Shown in pieces: positions 9,099 to 17,556 of a stretch of DNA of 64,000 bases. Positions within the stretch are counted from its first letter, which is position 1, and every line of letters begins with the position of its first letter. The stretch covers positions 42,507 through 106,506 of the forward strand of contig NZ_AYJW01000004.1 of assembly GCF_000497205.1 (NCBI RefSeq), written 5' to 3'. Made by a program: the position numbers and the translations under genes. Source of the stretch: Saccharopolyspora rectivirgula DSM 43747. GTDB taxonomy: Bacteria > Actinomycetota > Actinomycetes > Mycobacteriales > Pseudonocardiaceae. A model generated the notes under the pieces. It was given only the letters and a program-made list of their open reading frames with translations. It was not told the DNA's origin and ran no database searches.

Positions 9099-9185
9099 CC
9101 TTGGGACGAAGGGGGACAATACGACAAGCTCGCCGCTGGTCGTCCGGTCCCGGCCCAGGCAAGAGCGCAGACGGAGGTGTCTACG

Positions 9186-9710
9186 GTGTCCAGTCCGTTC
9201 CCGGGTTCTGGCCGGCCGACGCCGGGCACACCCAGCCTTCCCACGCCGCCGAGCGGCTGGCCGATTGGCTCCTACAGCACCTACGAAGAGGCACAGCGGG
9301 CTGTCGACTACCTGACCGAACAGGACTTCCCGGTCCAAGAAGTGACCATCGTCGGAGTCGATCTGATGTTGGTGGAGCGGGTGACCGGGCGGTTGACCTG
9401 GGGGCGGGTGCTGGGCGGTGGCGCTGCATCCGGTGCGTGGTTCGGTCTTTTCGTGGGCCTGATCATGGCCATGTTCACCACGGAGGGCACGTGGTTCGGT
9501 CCGGTGCTGGTCGGTTTGGGCACCGGTGTGGTGTTCGGCCTCGTGTTCGCCGCCGTGGGCTACGCCTCGACGCGCGGCCGGCGGGACTTCTCCTCGGCCA
9601 GCCAGTTGGTGGCCGGCCGCTACGACGTGCTGGCCAATCCGCGCTACGCCGAACAAGGACGTGATCTGCTGGCCAAACTGGCCATGCGGCCGCCGTCGGC
9701 GGATTCGTGA
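9186..9710 (+). CDS. YflT-like general stress membrane protein
   Basis: Protein of 174 residues with an N-terminal general-stress-17M/YflT-like domain (about 25-65, SYSTYEEAQRAVDYLTEQDF... VTIVGVDL) and a glycine-rich double membrane hairpin (about 75-125). It corresponds to Rv1234 of M. tuberculosis by position and composition, from memory; function unknown. GTG 9186 is chosen over GTG 9177 because GGAGG at 9173-9177 is then eight bases upstream, an ideal distance. It precedes the trehalose importer operon, but a strong terminator between them argues against co-transcription. Confidence 0.8.
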   Translation: MSSPFPGSGRPTPGTPSLPTPPSGWPIGSYSTYEEAQRAVDYLTEQDFPVQEVTIVGVDLMLVERVTGRLTWGRVLGGGAASGAWFGLFVGLIMAMFTTEGTWFGPVLVGLGTGVVFGLVFAAVGYASTRGRRDFSSASQLVAGRYDVLANPRYAEQGRDLLAKLAMRPPSADS

Positions 9711-9727
9711 GCTCGTTCTGCTGACCG

Positions 9728-9760
9728 CCGCCCGGTGTTCCGCCGGGCGGTGATCTTTTT
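9728..9760 (+). terminator. Rho-independent terminator
   Basis: CCGCCCGG (9728-9735) pairs with CCGGGCGG (9743-9750) around a 7-base loop, followed after five bases by a run of five T (9756-9760). It ends the YflT-like gene and insulates lpqY. Confidence 0.8.
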
Positions 9761-9931
9761 GCGCGGTTTGACGCTGTTTCACGGGTCTGCAACAAGCAGC
9801 ACACTGACCTTGCCCCGCCCGAATCCGGCGGCTTAGTTTTCGAACACCGGCTCGACGCCGGTGGTGGCGTGCGATGGCGCACGGGCCTCCGACCCGGTCA
9901 TCGCATGCTGCCGGGACGGGAGGGACAGACC

Positions 9932-11185
9932 GTGGGAGTTCACCGCACTCGATTAGCAGCGCTGTGCGCATCACTGGTGTGCGCGTCCGCGCTGACCGCG
10001 TGCGCGCCCGCCGCGGACGCGAAGACCGTGAACTTTTACTACGCCCCGGAAGAGAACCTGCAGCAGGTGATCGACCGCTGCAACGAACAAGCCGATGGGC
10101 GTTATCGCATCGTCTACCACAAGCTCCCCCGGGACGCCGACGGCCAGCGGGAGCAGATGGTCCGCCGGCTGGCCGCGGGGGACACGGGGATGGACGTCCT
10201 GGGCCTGGACGTGACCTGGACCGGTGAGTTCGCCGAGGCGGGTTGGATCCGGGAGTGGACCGGCGAGCACAAGGCCGAGGCCGAGCGGGGCACGTTGCGC
10301 GGGCCGCTGGAGACGGCCACCTGGGATGGCAAGCTCTACGCGGCGCCGAAGAACACCAACGTGCAGCTGCTGTGGTACCGCGCCGACCTGGTGAGCGAAC
10401 CGCCGCAGACCTGGGAGGAGATGATCTCCGAGGCCCAGCGGCTCAAGCGGGAGGGCAAGCCGCACTGGATCTCGTTCACCGGCGCCCAGTACGAAGGCCT
10501 GTACGTGCACTACAACACCCTCGTCGAATCCGCCGGCGGGCGGATCCTCTCCGAGGACGGCCGCCGCGCGGTGGTGGACGAAGGAGCGGTCCGGGCGCTG
10601 GAGGTGCTGCGGGACTTCGGCAACGCCGGGGTGACCAGTCCGGCGATGAACAACGCCAAAGAGGACGACGCCCGACTGGAGTTCCAGTCCGGACAGGCGG
10701 CTTTCCAGCTGAACTGGCCCTTCGTCTATCCGTCCATGCAGGAGAACAACCCCGAGCTGGCCGCCAAGGTGCGCTGGGCGCGACTGCCCTCGGTCGTTCC
10801 CGGCGAGCCCAGCAAGTCCACGATCGGCGGCTACAACCTGGCGATCAGCGAGTACTCGACCAAGCCGGAGCTGGCGTTCGAGGCGGCGCTGTGCATCCGC
10901 AGCCCGGAGAACCAGAAGTTCTCCGCGATCAACGACGGGGTGCCGCCGACGATCGAATCCGTGTATTCCGATCCGGACATGGACGCGGAATACCCGATGA
11001 AGGAAACGATCCTGGAAGCCCTCAAGGACCCCGGCGTGCGACCGGTGACTCCGGCGGCGCAGAACGTTTCCACCGTGTTGTCCAACGCGCTGTCCCCGGT
11101 CAGCGCCATCGACCCGCAGCGCACGGCTGAGCACCTGCGCCAGGAGCTGCAGGACGCGCTCGATTCCAAAGGGGTGATGCCGTGA
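9932..11185 (+). CDS. lpqY: Trehalose-type ABC importer, substrate-binding lipoprotein LpqY
   Basis: Extracellular sugar-binding lipoprotein, family 1 solute-binding protein. From GTG 9932 (GGGAGGG about eight bases upstream) the protein has 417 residues, a short basic n-region, a hydrophobic stretch and the lipobox LTAC with Cys24 as the lipidation site. The mature part carries typical family 1 features such as LPRDADGQREQMVRRLAAGD, LDVTWTGEFAEAGW and AAPKNTNVQLLWYR. Together with the next three genes, in the order found beside corA in M. tuberculosis, it is assigned as LpqY, which captures trehalose released during cell-wall mycolate or glycolipid turnover or from the environment. Substrate identity is by synteny and not proven from sequence. 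Confidence 0.85.
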   Translation: MGVHRTRLAALCASLVCASALTACAPAADAKTVNFYYAPEENLQQVIDRCNEQADGRYRIVYHKLPRDADGQREQMVRRLAAGDTGMDVLGLDVTWTGEFAEAGWIREWTGEHKAEAERGTLRGPLETATWDGKLYAAPKNTNVQLLWYRADLVSEPPQTWEEMISEAQRLKREGKPHWISFTGAQYEGLYVHYNTLVESAGGRILSEDGRRAVVDEGAVRALEVLRDFGNAGVTSPAMNNAKEDDARLEFQSGQAAFQLNWPFVYPSMQENNPELAAKVRWARLPSVVPGEPSKSTIGGYNLAISEYSTKPELAFEAALCIRSPENQKFSAINDGVPPTIESVYSDPDMDAEYPMKETILEALKDPGVRPVTPAAQNVSTVLSNALSPVSAIDPQRTAEHLRQELQDALDSKGVMP

Positions 11186-12111
11186 TGGCCGTGGTCCAGC
11201 GCGCTGCGGAGCGGTCGGAAGGAGCGCTCAGCGAGGCCAAGAAGGCCGAGCGCCGGCTCGGGTGGCTGCTGTGCGCTCCCGCGGCGCTGGTCATGCTGCT
11301 GGTCACCGGCTACCCGATCGGGTACGCCGTGTGGCTGTCCTTCCAGCGCTTCGACCTGAAGTACCCCGACGAGCGGGAGTTCGTCGGGCTGGACAACTAC
11401 ATCACCGTGCTCACCAACGAGTACTGGTGGTCCGCTTTCTGGGTCACCGCGCTGATCACGGTGATCTCGGTGGTGATCGAGTTCGTCCTGGGCATGGGAC
11501 TGGCGTTGATCATGCACCGGGCCGTCGTCGGTCGCGGTCTGGTCCGCACGGTTTCGCTCATCCCGTACGGGATCGTCACCGTGGTGGCGGCGTTCAGCTG
11601 GCGCTACGCCTGGACCCCGGACACCGGCTACCTGGCCAACCTGGTCACCCCGGAGGGCGCGCCGCTCACCGAGCGGGCCAGCGCGCTGGCGATCGTCATC
11701 CTGGCCGAGGTGTGGAAGACCACGCCGTTCATGGCGCTGCTGCTGATGGCCGGCCTGGCCCAGGTGCCCGACGACCTGCTCAAGGCGGCGGCCATGGACG
11801 GGGCCAACGCGTGGCAGCGCTTCGTGAAGGTGATGTTGCCGGTGATGAAGCCGGCGATCCTGGTCGCGCTGCTGTTCCGCACCCTCGACGCGTTCCGCGT
11901 CTTCGACAGCATCGTCGTGCTCACCTCGGGGGCGCAGGACACCTCGTCCGTTTCGGTGCTGGCCTACAACAACCTCATCAAGGGGCTCAACTTGGGCATC
12001 GGCTCGACGATGTCGGTGCTGATCTTCCTGGCCGTTGCGGTCATCGCCTGGGTGTTCATCAAGCTCTTCGGCACCGCTGCGCCGGGCAGTGACAACGAGG
12101 GGAGGCGTTGA
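11182..12111 (+). CDS. sugA: Trehalose-type ABC importer permease SugA
   Basis: Inner-membrane permease of the MalF/UgpA class, 309 residues with about six membrane helices. The cytoplasmic EAA loop reads [19 protein letters not shown] (about 195-213) and contacts the ATPase. The start GTG 11182 overlaps the lpqY stop; ATG 11185 immediately follows in frame and is equally possible. The overlap predicts translational coupling in an lpqY-sugA-sugB-sugC operon. Its partner is the SugB permease. Confidence 0.87.
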   Translation: MMAVVQRAAERSEGALSEAKKAERRLGWLLCAPAALVMLLVTGYPIGYAVWLSFQRFDLKYPDEREFVGLDNYITVLTNEYWWSAFWVTALITVISVVIEFVLGMGLALIMHRAVVGRGLVRTVSLIPYGIVTVVAAFSWRYAWTPDTGYLANLVTPEGAPLTERASALAIVILAEVWKTTPFMALLLMAGLAQVPDDLLKAAAMDGANAWQRFVKVMLPVMKPAILVALLFRTLDAFRVFDSIVVLTSGAQDTSSVSVLAYNNLIKGLNLGIGSTMSVLIFLAVAVIAWVFIKLFGTAAPGSDNEGRR

Positions 12112-12956
12112 TGGCCGACGCGAGCGCGGTCGTTACCCCCACGCGGAAGGCGAAGTGGACGCTGCTGAACATCATCGTCGTCGCCTACGCGCTGACTCCG
12201 GTGCTGTGGATCCTGTCGCTGTCGTTTAAGACGTCGCGGACGATCTCCGACGGCCACTTGATCCCCCGGGAGTGGACGCTGGAGAACTACCGGGCGATCT
12301 TCTCCACCACCGAGTTCACCCGCGCGCTGGTGAACTCGATCGGGATCGCCCTGATCGCCACGCTGATCGCGGTGGTCCTGGGCGCGATGGCCGCCTACGC
12401 GATCGCTCGCCTGGACTTCCCCGGCAAGCGGCTGCTGGTGGGAGCTTCCCTGCTGATCGCGATGTTCCCCCAGGTGTCCTTGGTGTCGCCGCTGTTCGAG
12501 ATAGAACGCGTGCTCGGGCTGTTCGACACCTGGCCGGGGTTGATCCTGCCGTACATCACCTTCTCCCTGCCCTTGGCGATCTACACCTTGTCCGCTTTCT
12601 TCCGGGAAATACCGTGGGAGTTGGAGAAGGCGGCGAAGATGGACGGGGCCACGCCGTTCCAGGCGTTCTGGAAGGTGATCGCCCCGCTGGCCGCACCGGG
12701 CATGTTCACCACCGCGATCCTGGTGTTCATCTTCTGCTGGAACGACTTCCTGTTCGCCATTTCGCTGACCTCCACGGAGGCTTCGCGCACGGTCCCGGTC
12801 GCGCTGCAGTTCTTCACCGGTGACTCGCAGTTCGAGGACCCGACCGGGACGATTTCCGCGGCTGCGGTGGTGATCACCGTGCCGATCATCTTGTTCGTGC
12901 TGTTCTTTCAGCGGCGGATCGTGGCCGGACTGACTTCCGGCGCAGTGAAGGGGTAA
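12111..12956 (+). CDS. sugB: Trehalose-type ABC importer permease SugB
   Basis: Second permease of the importer, MalG/UgpE class, 281 residues with six predicted helices and the EAA loop [23 protein letters not shown] 12111 overlaps the sugA stop by one base (TGATG) and has GGGGAGG about seven bases upstream, which makes it the clear start and indicates coupling. It would form the heterodimeric channel with SugA, docking on a SugC dimer. Confidence 0.88.
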   Translation: MADASAVVTPTRKAKWTLLNIIVVAYALTPVLWILSLSFKTSRTISDGHLIPREWTLENYRAIFSTTEFTRALVNSIGIALIATLIAVVLGAMAAYAIARLDFPGKRLLVGASLLIAMFPQVSLVSPLFEIERVLGLFDTWPGLILPYITFSLPLAIYTLSAFFREIPWELEKAAKMDGATPFQAFWKVIAPLAAPGMFTTAILVFIFCWNDFLFAISLTSTEASRTVPVALQFFTGDSQFEDPTGTISAAAVVITVPIILFVLFFQRRIVAGLTSGAVKG

Positions 12957-12959
12957 GAC

Positions 12960-14126
12960 GTGGCCGACATCGTCCTGGACAAGGTGACCAAGCGCTACCC
13001 GGGCGGGGTGGTCGCGGTCGACGAGCTGAACCTGGAAATCGCGGACGGCGAATTCCTCATCCTGGTCGGTCCTTCCGGGTGCGGGAAGTCCACCACGCTG
13101 AACATGATCGCTGGTCTGGAGGACATCTCCTCCGGGGAACTGCGCATCGGTGGCGAGCGGATGAACGAGCGCCAACCCAAGGACCGGGACATCGCGATGG
13201 TGTTCCAGTCCTACGCGCTCTACCCGCACATGACGGTGTTCGAGAACATGGCGTTCCCGCTTCGTCTGGCCAAAATGGACTCCGACGCGATACGGAGCAA
13301 GGTCACCGAAGCGGCGAAGATGCTCGACCTCTCCCAGCACCTGGAGCGCAAGCCCGCGCAGTTGTCCGGTGGGCAGCGCCAGCGGGTCGCCATGGGGCGG
13401 GCCATCGTCCGCAGCCCCAAGGCGTTCCTGATGGACGAACCGCTGTCCAATTTGGATGCAAAGCTGCGGGTGCAGATGCGCACCTCGGTGGCCAAGCTGC
13501 AGCGCCGGTTGGGGACCACCACCATCTACGTCACCCACGACCAGACCGAGGCGATGACGCTCGGAGACCGGATCGTGGTGATGCGCGGCGGGGTGGTGCA
13601 GCAGGTCGGCACCCCCAAGGAGTTGTACGAGCACCCGGTGAACCTGTTCGTCGCCGGTTTCATCGGCTCCCCGGCGATGAACTTCATCCCCGCCGAGGCC
13701 GCTGACGGGAAGCTGCTCACCGGGCTCGGCGAGGTTCCGCTCAACGACCGGATCCGTCGAGCGCTGGAGGCTGCGGACGCGCCGCGGACCCTGCTGATGG
13801 GGATCCGTCCCGAGCACTTCGAGGACGCCCAGGTCGTCGCCGACCCCGGCTCCGGCGTGACCTTCACGGAGAAGGTCGACGTGGTCGAAGAAATGGGCTC
13901 GGACAAGTACGCCTACTTCACCATCCAGCCCACCCAGGTGGGCAGCGAGGACCTGGCGGAGTTGGCCGCCGACAGCGGCAAATCGGAAGTCCCGACGGAC
14001 GAGGGCCAGGTGGTGGCGCGGCTGGCCGCTGATTCAGCGGTGCGCAGCGGCGAGAACCTGACCGTCTGGTTCGACCCGAACCGGATACACCTGTTCGACC
14101 CGAAGACCGGGCGGACGGTGGTCTGA
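12960..14126 (+). CDS. sugC: Trehalose-type ABC importer ATPase SugC (MsiK/UgpC type)
   Basis: Cytoplasmic ATPase energising the importer, 388 residues. Walker A GPSGCGKST is at 37-45, the Q-loop at VFQSYALYPHM, the signature LSGGQRQRV from about 136, Walker B with FLMDEPLSNLD, and the switch histidine in YVTHDQTEAM. A TOBE-type regulatory domain fills the last 150 residues. GTG 12960 follows the sugB stop by three bases with AAGGGG upstream. In actinobacteria related ATPases such as MsiK serve several sugar importers, so wider use is possible, but an ATPase gene inside the operon favours dedicated use. Confidence 0.9.
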   Translation: MADIVLDKVTKRYPGGVVAVDELNLEIADGEFLILVGPSGCGKSTTLNMIAGLEDISSGELRIGGERMNERQPKDRDIAMVFQSYALYPHMTVFENMAFPLRLAKMDSDAIRSKVTEAAKMLDLSQHLERKPAQLSGGQRQRVAMGRAIVRSPKAFLMDEPLSNLDAKLRVQMRTSVAKLQRRLGTTTIYVTHDQTEAMTLGDRIVVMRGGVVQQVGTPKELYEHPVNLFVAGFIGSPAMNFIPAEAADGKLLTGLGEVPLNDRIRRALEAADAPRTLLMGIRPEHFEDAQVVADPGSGVTFTEKVDVVEEMGSDKYAYFTIQPTQVGSEDLAELAADSGKSEVPTDEGQVVARLAADSAVRSGENLTVWFDPNRIHLFDPKTGRTVV

Positions 14127-14179
14127 TCCGCTGCGGGCAGGAGCCGGTGCCGGGGAGCACCAGCACGCGGAACGCGTCC

Positions 14180-14201
14180 GCCGGTTCTGCCTGGAACCGG
14201 C
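14180..14201. terminator. Hairpin downstream of sugC
   Basis: GCCGGTTC (14180-14187) pairs with GAACCGGC (14194-14201) around a six-base loop. It lies between the sugC stop and a minus-strand small ORF, so it could stop transcription from both sides. No strong T-run. Confidence 0.45.
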
Positions 14202-14233
14202 TTCTGCCCACAGTGGAGGTTGATCGAGATCGC

Positions 14234-14329
14234 TCAGATCTGGTTGGCGATCAACACGGAAACGGTGATGATCCAGCCGCTGATCAGCGCGAGCAGAACG
14301 GTGAGCTTGTTGATCACCAAGCGGGTCAT
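14234..14329 (-). CDS. Predicted 31-residue single-span membrane peptide
   Basis: Small ORF starting ATG at 14329 with a near-perfect ribosome site, GGGGAGG (complement of 14336-14342), six bases upstream. The peptide begins MTRLVINK and continues as one hydrophobic helix (LTVLLALISGWIITVSVLIAN) to the C-terminus, with a positive N-terminus, so N-in/C-out insertion is likely. No family is recognised. It lies on the same strand as corA and a 52-residue ORF, beyond the convergent end of the trehalose importer operon. A membrane-peptide partner of a transporter is only a guess. The strong ribosome site and clean hydrophobic profile support it as real. Confidence 0.55.
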   Translation of the reverse strand: MTRLVINKLTVLLALISGWIITVSVLIANQI

Positions 14330-14420
14330 GTGGCGCCTCCCCAGGAAAACGAAGATCTGCAGGGAAATTCGTTCCACGATGCGGCCCGCGACCAGTTGGG
14401 CGAAGACGCGGTGCAGCGCC

Positions 14421-14579
14421 TCAGGAAGTCGCGTTCCACATCGTGCTGGGTTTTCGCACCACCCAAGCGGTGTGCCGGAACAGCCGCTCAGCGATCTGTC
14501 GTCGGCTCACCGGGTTGCGTCTGATCCGATTGGTGAGAGGATGCTGCCGGATGCGCTCTCGACGCAGAACACCCTGCAT
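14421..14579 (-). CDS. Predicted 52-residue basic peptide
   Basis: Small ORF starting ATG 14579 with an excellent ribosome site (GAGGAGG, complement of about 14583-14589). The peptide (MQGVLRRERIRQHP...) is very arginine-rich, with no membrane segment and no family I recognise; basicity suggests nucleic-acid or membrane-surface binding, but that is inference. It lies about 140 bases beyond the corA stop on the same strand and upstream of the 31-residue ORF, so all three could be co-transcribed. Codon composition is not decisive at this length. Confidence 0.4.
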   Translation of the reverse strand: MQGVLRRERIRQHPLTNRIRRNPVSRRQIAERLFRHTAWVVRKPSTMWNATS

Positions 14580-14721
14580 GACAACCTCCTCACGGATCAT
14601 CAGGTCACTTGCTCGCACGAAGCGGCGGTGACGGATCGAGAATCGGTTCCGGCCGAAGACGTGCCGGACGAGAAGTGGACCCAGTGGTGAGATCGTTTTT
14701 CGCTCCGGGTCCGTTACACCA

Positions 14722-15801
14722 TCATAGCCACCTGTTCCGGCGGAAAATTTTGAACAGCACGATACAAGCGACGAGCATCACGACGAGGACCATCGGATAG
14801 CCGAACGCCCATTCCGTTTCCGGCATCAAATCGAAGTTCATGCCGTAGATGCCGGCGATCATCGTCGGGGTCGAGATGATCGCGACCCACGCCGAGATCT
14901 TGCGCATGTCGGTGTTCTGCTGGATCGTGATCTTGGCGAGGGTGGCGTCCACCAGCGTGGTGAGCAGCTCGTCGAAGGAGCCGACCATCTCCGACACCTT
15001 GGTCAGGTGGTCCTCGACGTTGCGGAAGTAGGAGCGCACCTCGTCGGCGATCATCGGGGTGTAGCCCTCGGCCAGCCGCTGCAGCGGTTTGGTCAGCGGC
15101 ATCACGGCGCGCCGCAGCTCCATGACCTCCCGCTTCATCATGTAGATCTGCTCGGCGTCGATCCTGGTGCGCGGCTCGAAGACTTCCGCCTCGATCTCGT
15201 CGATGTCGTCCTGGATGGCCTCGGTGACGTCCAGGTAGCTGTCCACCACGTGGTCGGCGATGCCGTGCAGCACCGCCGAGGGGCCCAGGGCCAGCTGCTC
15301 CGGGTCGTCCTCCAGCTGGGTCCGCACCTCGGCCAAGCTCATGTGGTCCCCGTGCCGGACGGTGATGACGAAGTCCCGGCCGAGGAAGACCATGAGCTCC
15401 CCGGTGTCGACGATCTCGGCGCTGGCCGAGCGGGTGTCGCTCTCCAGGTACCGGACCGTCTTGAGCACCATGAACAGCGTGTTGTCGTAGCGCTCGAGCT
15501 TGGGGCGCTGGTGGGCGTGGACCGCGTCCTCCACCGCCAGCTCGTGCAGCCCGAAAGTTTCGGCGATGCCGTTGATCTGCTGTTCGTTGGGCTCGCGCAA
15601 CCCGATCCAGACGAAACCGGTCCCGCGCCGCCGGACCTCTTCGATGGCCTCCTGGTGGTTCCAGGTGCCGGGGAGGCGGTGCCCGTCGACGTAAATAGCG
15701 CAATCGACGACGTAGTTCGCGATCGGTTCGGATCTGCGCGGAGCGGTGACCGGTTTTCGTCCGGTGCGATTGCGCAGGTTGATGGCGGGCAAAGCGGGCA
15801 C
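14722..15801 (-). CDS. corA: CorA-type magnesium channel
   Basis: Homopentameric inner-membrane Mg2+/Co2+ channel. The large N-terminal cytoplasmic funnel is followed by a long helix and two C-terminal membrane helices; the first ends in the signature YGMNF, and the protein ends in the basic tail IFRRNRWL. Start choice: GTG 15801 has GGAGG five bases upstream and yields 359 residues, close to the usual length. The frame runs on to GTG 15930 and includes ATG 15846, but neither has a good ribosome site and the extra residues are low-complexity. It lies next to the trehalose importer as in M. tuberculosis (Rv1239c, recalled). Confidence 0.92.
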   Translation of the reverse strand: MPALPAINLRNRTGRKPVTAPRRSEPIANYVVDCAIYVDGHRLPGTWNHQEAIEEVRRRGTGFVWIGLREPNEQQINGIAETFGLHELAVEDAVHAHQRPKLERYDNTLFMVLKTVRYLESDTRSASAEIVDTGELMVFLGRDFVITVRHGDHMSLAEVRTQLEDDPEQLALGPSAVLHGIADHVVDSYLDVTEAIQDDIDEIEAEVFEPRTRIDAEQIYMMKREVMELRRAVMPLTKPLQRLAEGYTPMIADEVRSYFRNVEDHLTKVSEMVGSFDELLTTLVDATLAKITIQQNTDMRKISAWVAIISTPTMIAGIYGMNFDLMPETEWAFGYPMVLVVMLVACIVLFKIFRRNRWL

Positions 15802-16166
15802 GGCGACCTCCAAGTCCGGGGGTTGAGCGCTAGGCGGTCCTCTCATTGGTCGCGCATCCCCGGCCGGAGAAAGCCGCAGTGCGGTGGCTAGTGGATCGCC
15901 TTTCCGGCGGGGACGCGGTTGGTACTGCACGGCAGTGCGCTGTCGGCACTACTCCCCACGGTCCCTCACCTCCTTAGGCCACCACCGAGCCGGTGGACCC
16001 TGCTGGCCAGCAGACAACCATACCCTCCGCCCGTCGAAGAGTTCCAACTGGTGGACGGCGCATTGCCCACCCGGACGGGGAGCTGACGGAAAGGTGAATT
16101 CGAAGCTAACTTTGCATTAGCGTTTCCCGGCGACCGCGTCCGGGTATGGAGTTGTCAGCTGGTTGC
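15802..16166 (-). other. Long leader region of corA
   Basis: About 360 bases without a listed gene between corA and the Nudix gene. On the corA strand it contains a perfect anti-16S sequence, AAGGAGGTGA (complement of 15966-15975), far upstream of any corA start, followed by a short ORF described separately. Self-complementary GC-rich segments are present, for example around 15925-15955. I could not match the M-box magnesium riboswitch consensus. Confidence 0.5.
15888..15959 (-). CDS. Possible 23-codon leader peptide upstream of corA
   Basis: GTG 15959 lies nine bases after the GGAGG core of a perfect ribosome-binding sequence and opens a 23-codon frame that ends at TAG 15888, 86 bases before the preferred corA start and out of frame with it. 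Leader peptides controlling Mg2+ transport genes are known in enterobacteria (mgtA and corA leaders), so a translation-sensing leader is conceivable. No protein-level evidence exists at this length. Confidence 0.35.
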   Translation of the reverse strand: MGSSADSALPCSTNRVPAGKAIH

Positions 16167-16595
16167 CTACCGGTCGCGGGGAAGGCAGCCCCACGTTCGA
16201 AGTGTGTCGGCCAAACCGGTCGTCAGGGCGCCCCGTTCGGAAAAAGTGGTGAACGTCGCAGTGTCCGCCCAGATGGCTTCCACCGCGTCATCGCCCGGCA
16301 GGAGCTCCTGCTCATTGCTCCAACAGGAGTAATCGAGGATCACGTACGTCCCCTTGGGGGCGGGTCGGCAAATACGCCCGACAAGAGGGCCGACGATGAC
16401 GGAGAGTCCCGTTTCTTCCTGGATTTCCCGTTGTACGGCCGCTTCGTCCGTTTCTCCGGGCTTTACTCGGCCACCCGGCAGTGACCACTTCCCCTTTTCG
16501 GGTTCGTGACCCCTTTTGACCAGCAGCAATCGGCCGAAAGGGTCGAAAACCACGGCCCCCACGCAACGAATGAGCGGTTCTTCCGGTTTCGTCAT
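16167..16595 (-). CDS. Nudix hydrolase
   Basis: Cytosolic pyrophosphohydrolase of the Nudix superfamily, 142 residues, single domain. The Nudix box runs about 42-64: GGRVKPGETDEAAVQREIQE followed by ETGL, with all catalytic glutamates present. The flanking CVGAVVFDPFGRLLLVKRG and SLPGG are typical of MutT/ADP-ribose-type members. The substrate (oxidised nucleotide, ADP-ribose or sugar nucleotide) cannot be assigned. It is monocistronic between the corA leader and a divergent small membrane-protein gene. Confidence 0.9.
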   Translation of the reverse strand: MTKPEEPLIRCVGAVVFDPFGRLLLVKRGHEPEKGKWSLPGGRVKPGETDEAAVQREIQEETGLSVIVGPLVGRICRPAPKGTYVILDYSCWSNEQELLPGDDAVEAIWADTATFTTFSERGALTTGLADTLRTWGCLPRDR

Positions 16596-16740
16596 GACTA
16601 CGGAGAGTAGTTTGATCGAGACATCTGGAAACGCTGCCCCAAGTGCGGTACAAAGCTGCCGTAACAGGGTGGAATGCGGTACAACGGATCAGCAGCGCCT
16701 GCTACTCACAGCATTTCGGACGGGGTGCGTCACAGTGAAC

Positions 16741-16896
16741 ATGAAGAAAATCCTCACCTGGCTGGGAATCGCTTTTGTCCTATTCTTCCTGATTACCGCT
16801 CCCACTCAAGCCAGTGATGTGGTGCAAGGCATTCTGGGGAGCCTGCGGATGGCTGCCGAATCCGTCATCACCTTCATGCAGAACCTCTTCTTGTAA
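16741..16896 (+). CDS. Small secreted or membrane peptide (51 residues)
   Basis: ATG 16741 (GTG 16735 is an in-frame alternative) opens a 51-residue ORF. It begins MKKILTWLGIAFVLFFLITAP, a lysine-led hydrophobic helix that looks like a signal peptide or anchor, followed by TQASDVVQGILGSL and an amphipathic helix. TQAS could be a signal peptidase site. It ends 29 bases before the bacterial PH-domain gene on the same strand, so an operon is likely. Small proteins of this kind are common beside PH-domain genes in actinobacteria, from general memory. Function unknown. Confidence 0.65.
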   Translation: MKKILTWLGIAFVLFFLITAPTQASDVVQGILGSLRMAAESVITFMQNLFL

Positions 16897-16924
16897 GTAG
16901 TGCGATCCGCGGGAGGCCGGTGCC

Positions 16925-17497
16925 GTGTTCGCTCCGAGGGACCCAGACGAGTACCTGCTCGACAGCGAGCGTCGAGTGATCCGGGTGCGCAGACACTGGG
17001 CGTGTCTGATGTGGGAGCTCTTCGAGGCAGTGGGTCTGCTGCTCGGTGTGGTCATGGTGTCCTACCTCTTGCCCCCGGACAGCCAGCTGCTGCAGAACGT
17101 GCTCTGGTACGCCGGCCTGCTCGTGCTGGTGCGCTTCGCGTACCAAATCCTCGATTGGTACGTGGAGCGCATCGTGGTCACTGACAAGAGGTTCTTGATC
17201 GCCAAAGGCCTGTTCACCATCGACGTGGGCATGATGCCGGTCACCAAGGTCACCGACTTGACCTTCCACCGGCCGTTAATGGGGCGCGTCCTCGGCTACG
17301 GGACTTTGGTGCTGGAATCCGCTGGTCAGATCCAGGCGCTGAACCGGATCGAATACGTGCCGAACCCGGACGAGGTGGAAGACGCGATCTCGGAGCTGGT
17401 CTTCGGGGACAAGAAGGCCCAGCAGGACCGGTTCACCATGCTCAAGGCCCGCCGGGCGGCTCTCGGGCACCGCCGGGCCGTCAAGGCCAAGGCTTGA
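16925..17497 (+). CDS. Bacterial PH-domain membrane protein (YdbS-like)
   Basis: Protein of 190 residues with two hydrophobic segments (about 28-50 and 56-76) followed by a bacterial PH domain of the bPH2 type (about 78-155: RIVVTDKRFLIAKGLF, VTDLTFHRPLMGRVLGYGTL), then a basic tail. Such proteins expose the PH fold at the membrane surface; biochemical function is not established. GTG 16925 is the start. It is preceded by the 51-residue peptide gene and followed by the PHP phosphoesterase gene. Confidence 0.85.
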   Translation: MFAPRDPDEYLLDSERRVIRVRRHWACLMWELFEAVGLLLGVVMVSYLLPPDSQLLQNVLWYAGLLVLVRFAYQILDWYVERIVVTDKRFLIAKGLFTIDVGMMPVTKVTDLTFHRPLMGRVLGYGTLVLESAGQIQALNRIEYVPNPDEVEDAISELVFGDKKAQQDRFTMLKARRAALGHRRAVKAKA

Positions 17498-17556
17498 TCC
17501 GGCGGGAACAGCCGCCTGACGAGCCGCCGGTGGGCAACGTCAGTCACACTGTCGGT

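Noticed and set aside
5673..9974. 1433-codon open frame on the minus strand
   Set aside because: It lies antisense to the patatin-like gene, and its translation is repetitive Arg/Pro/Gly/His sequence typical of the shadow frame of GC-rich coding DNA.
15802..16166. M-box (ykoK) magnesium riboswitch in the corA leader
   Set aside because: GGTGAGG-like sequence is present, but I could not find the other conserved blocks of the M-box; a covariance search would be required.
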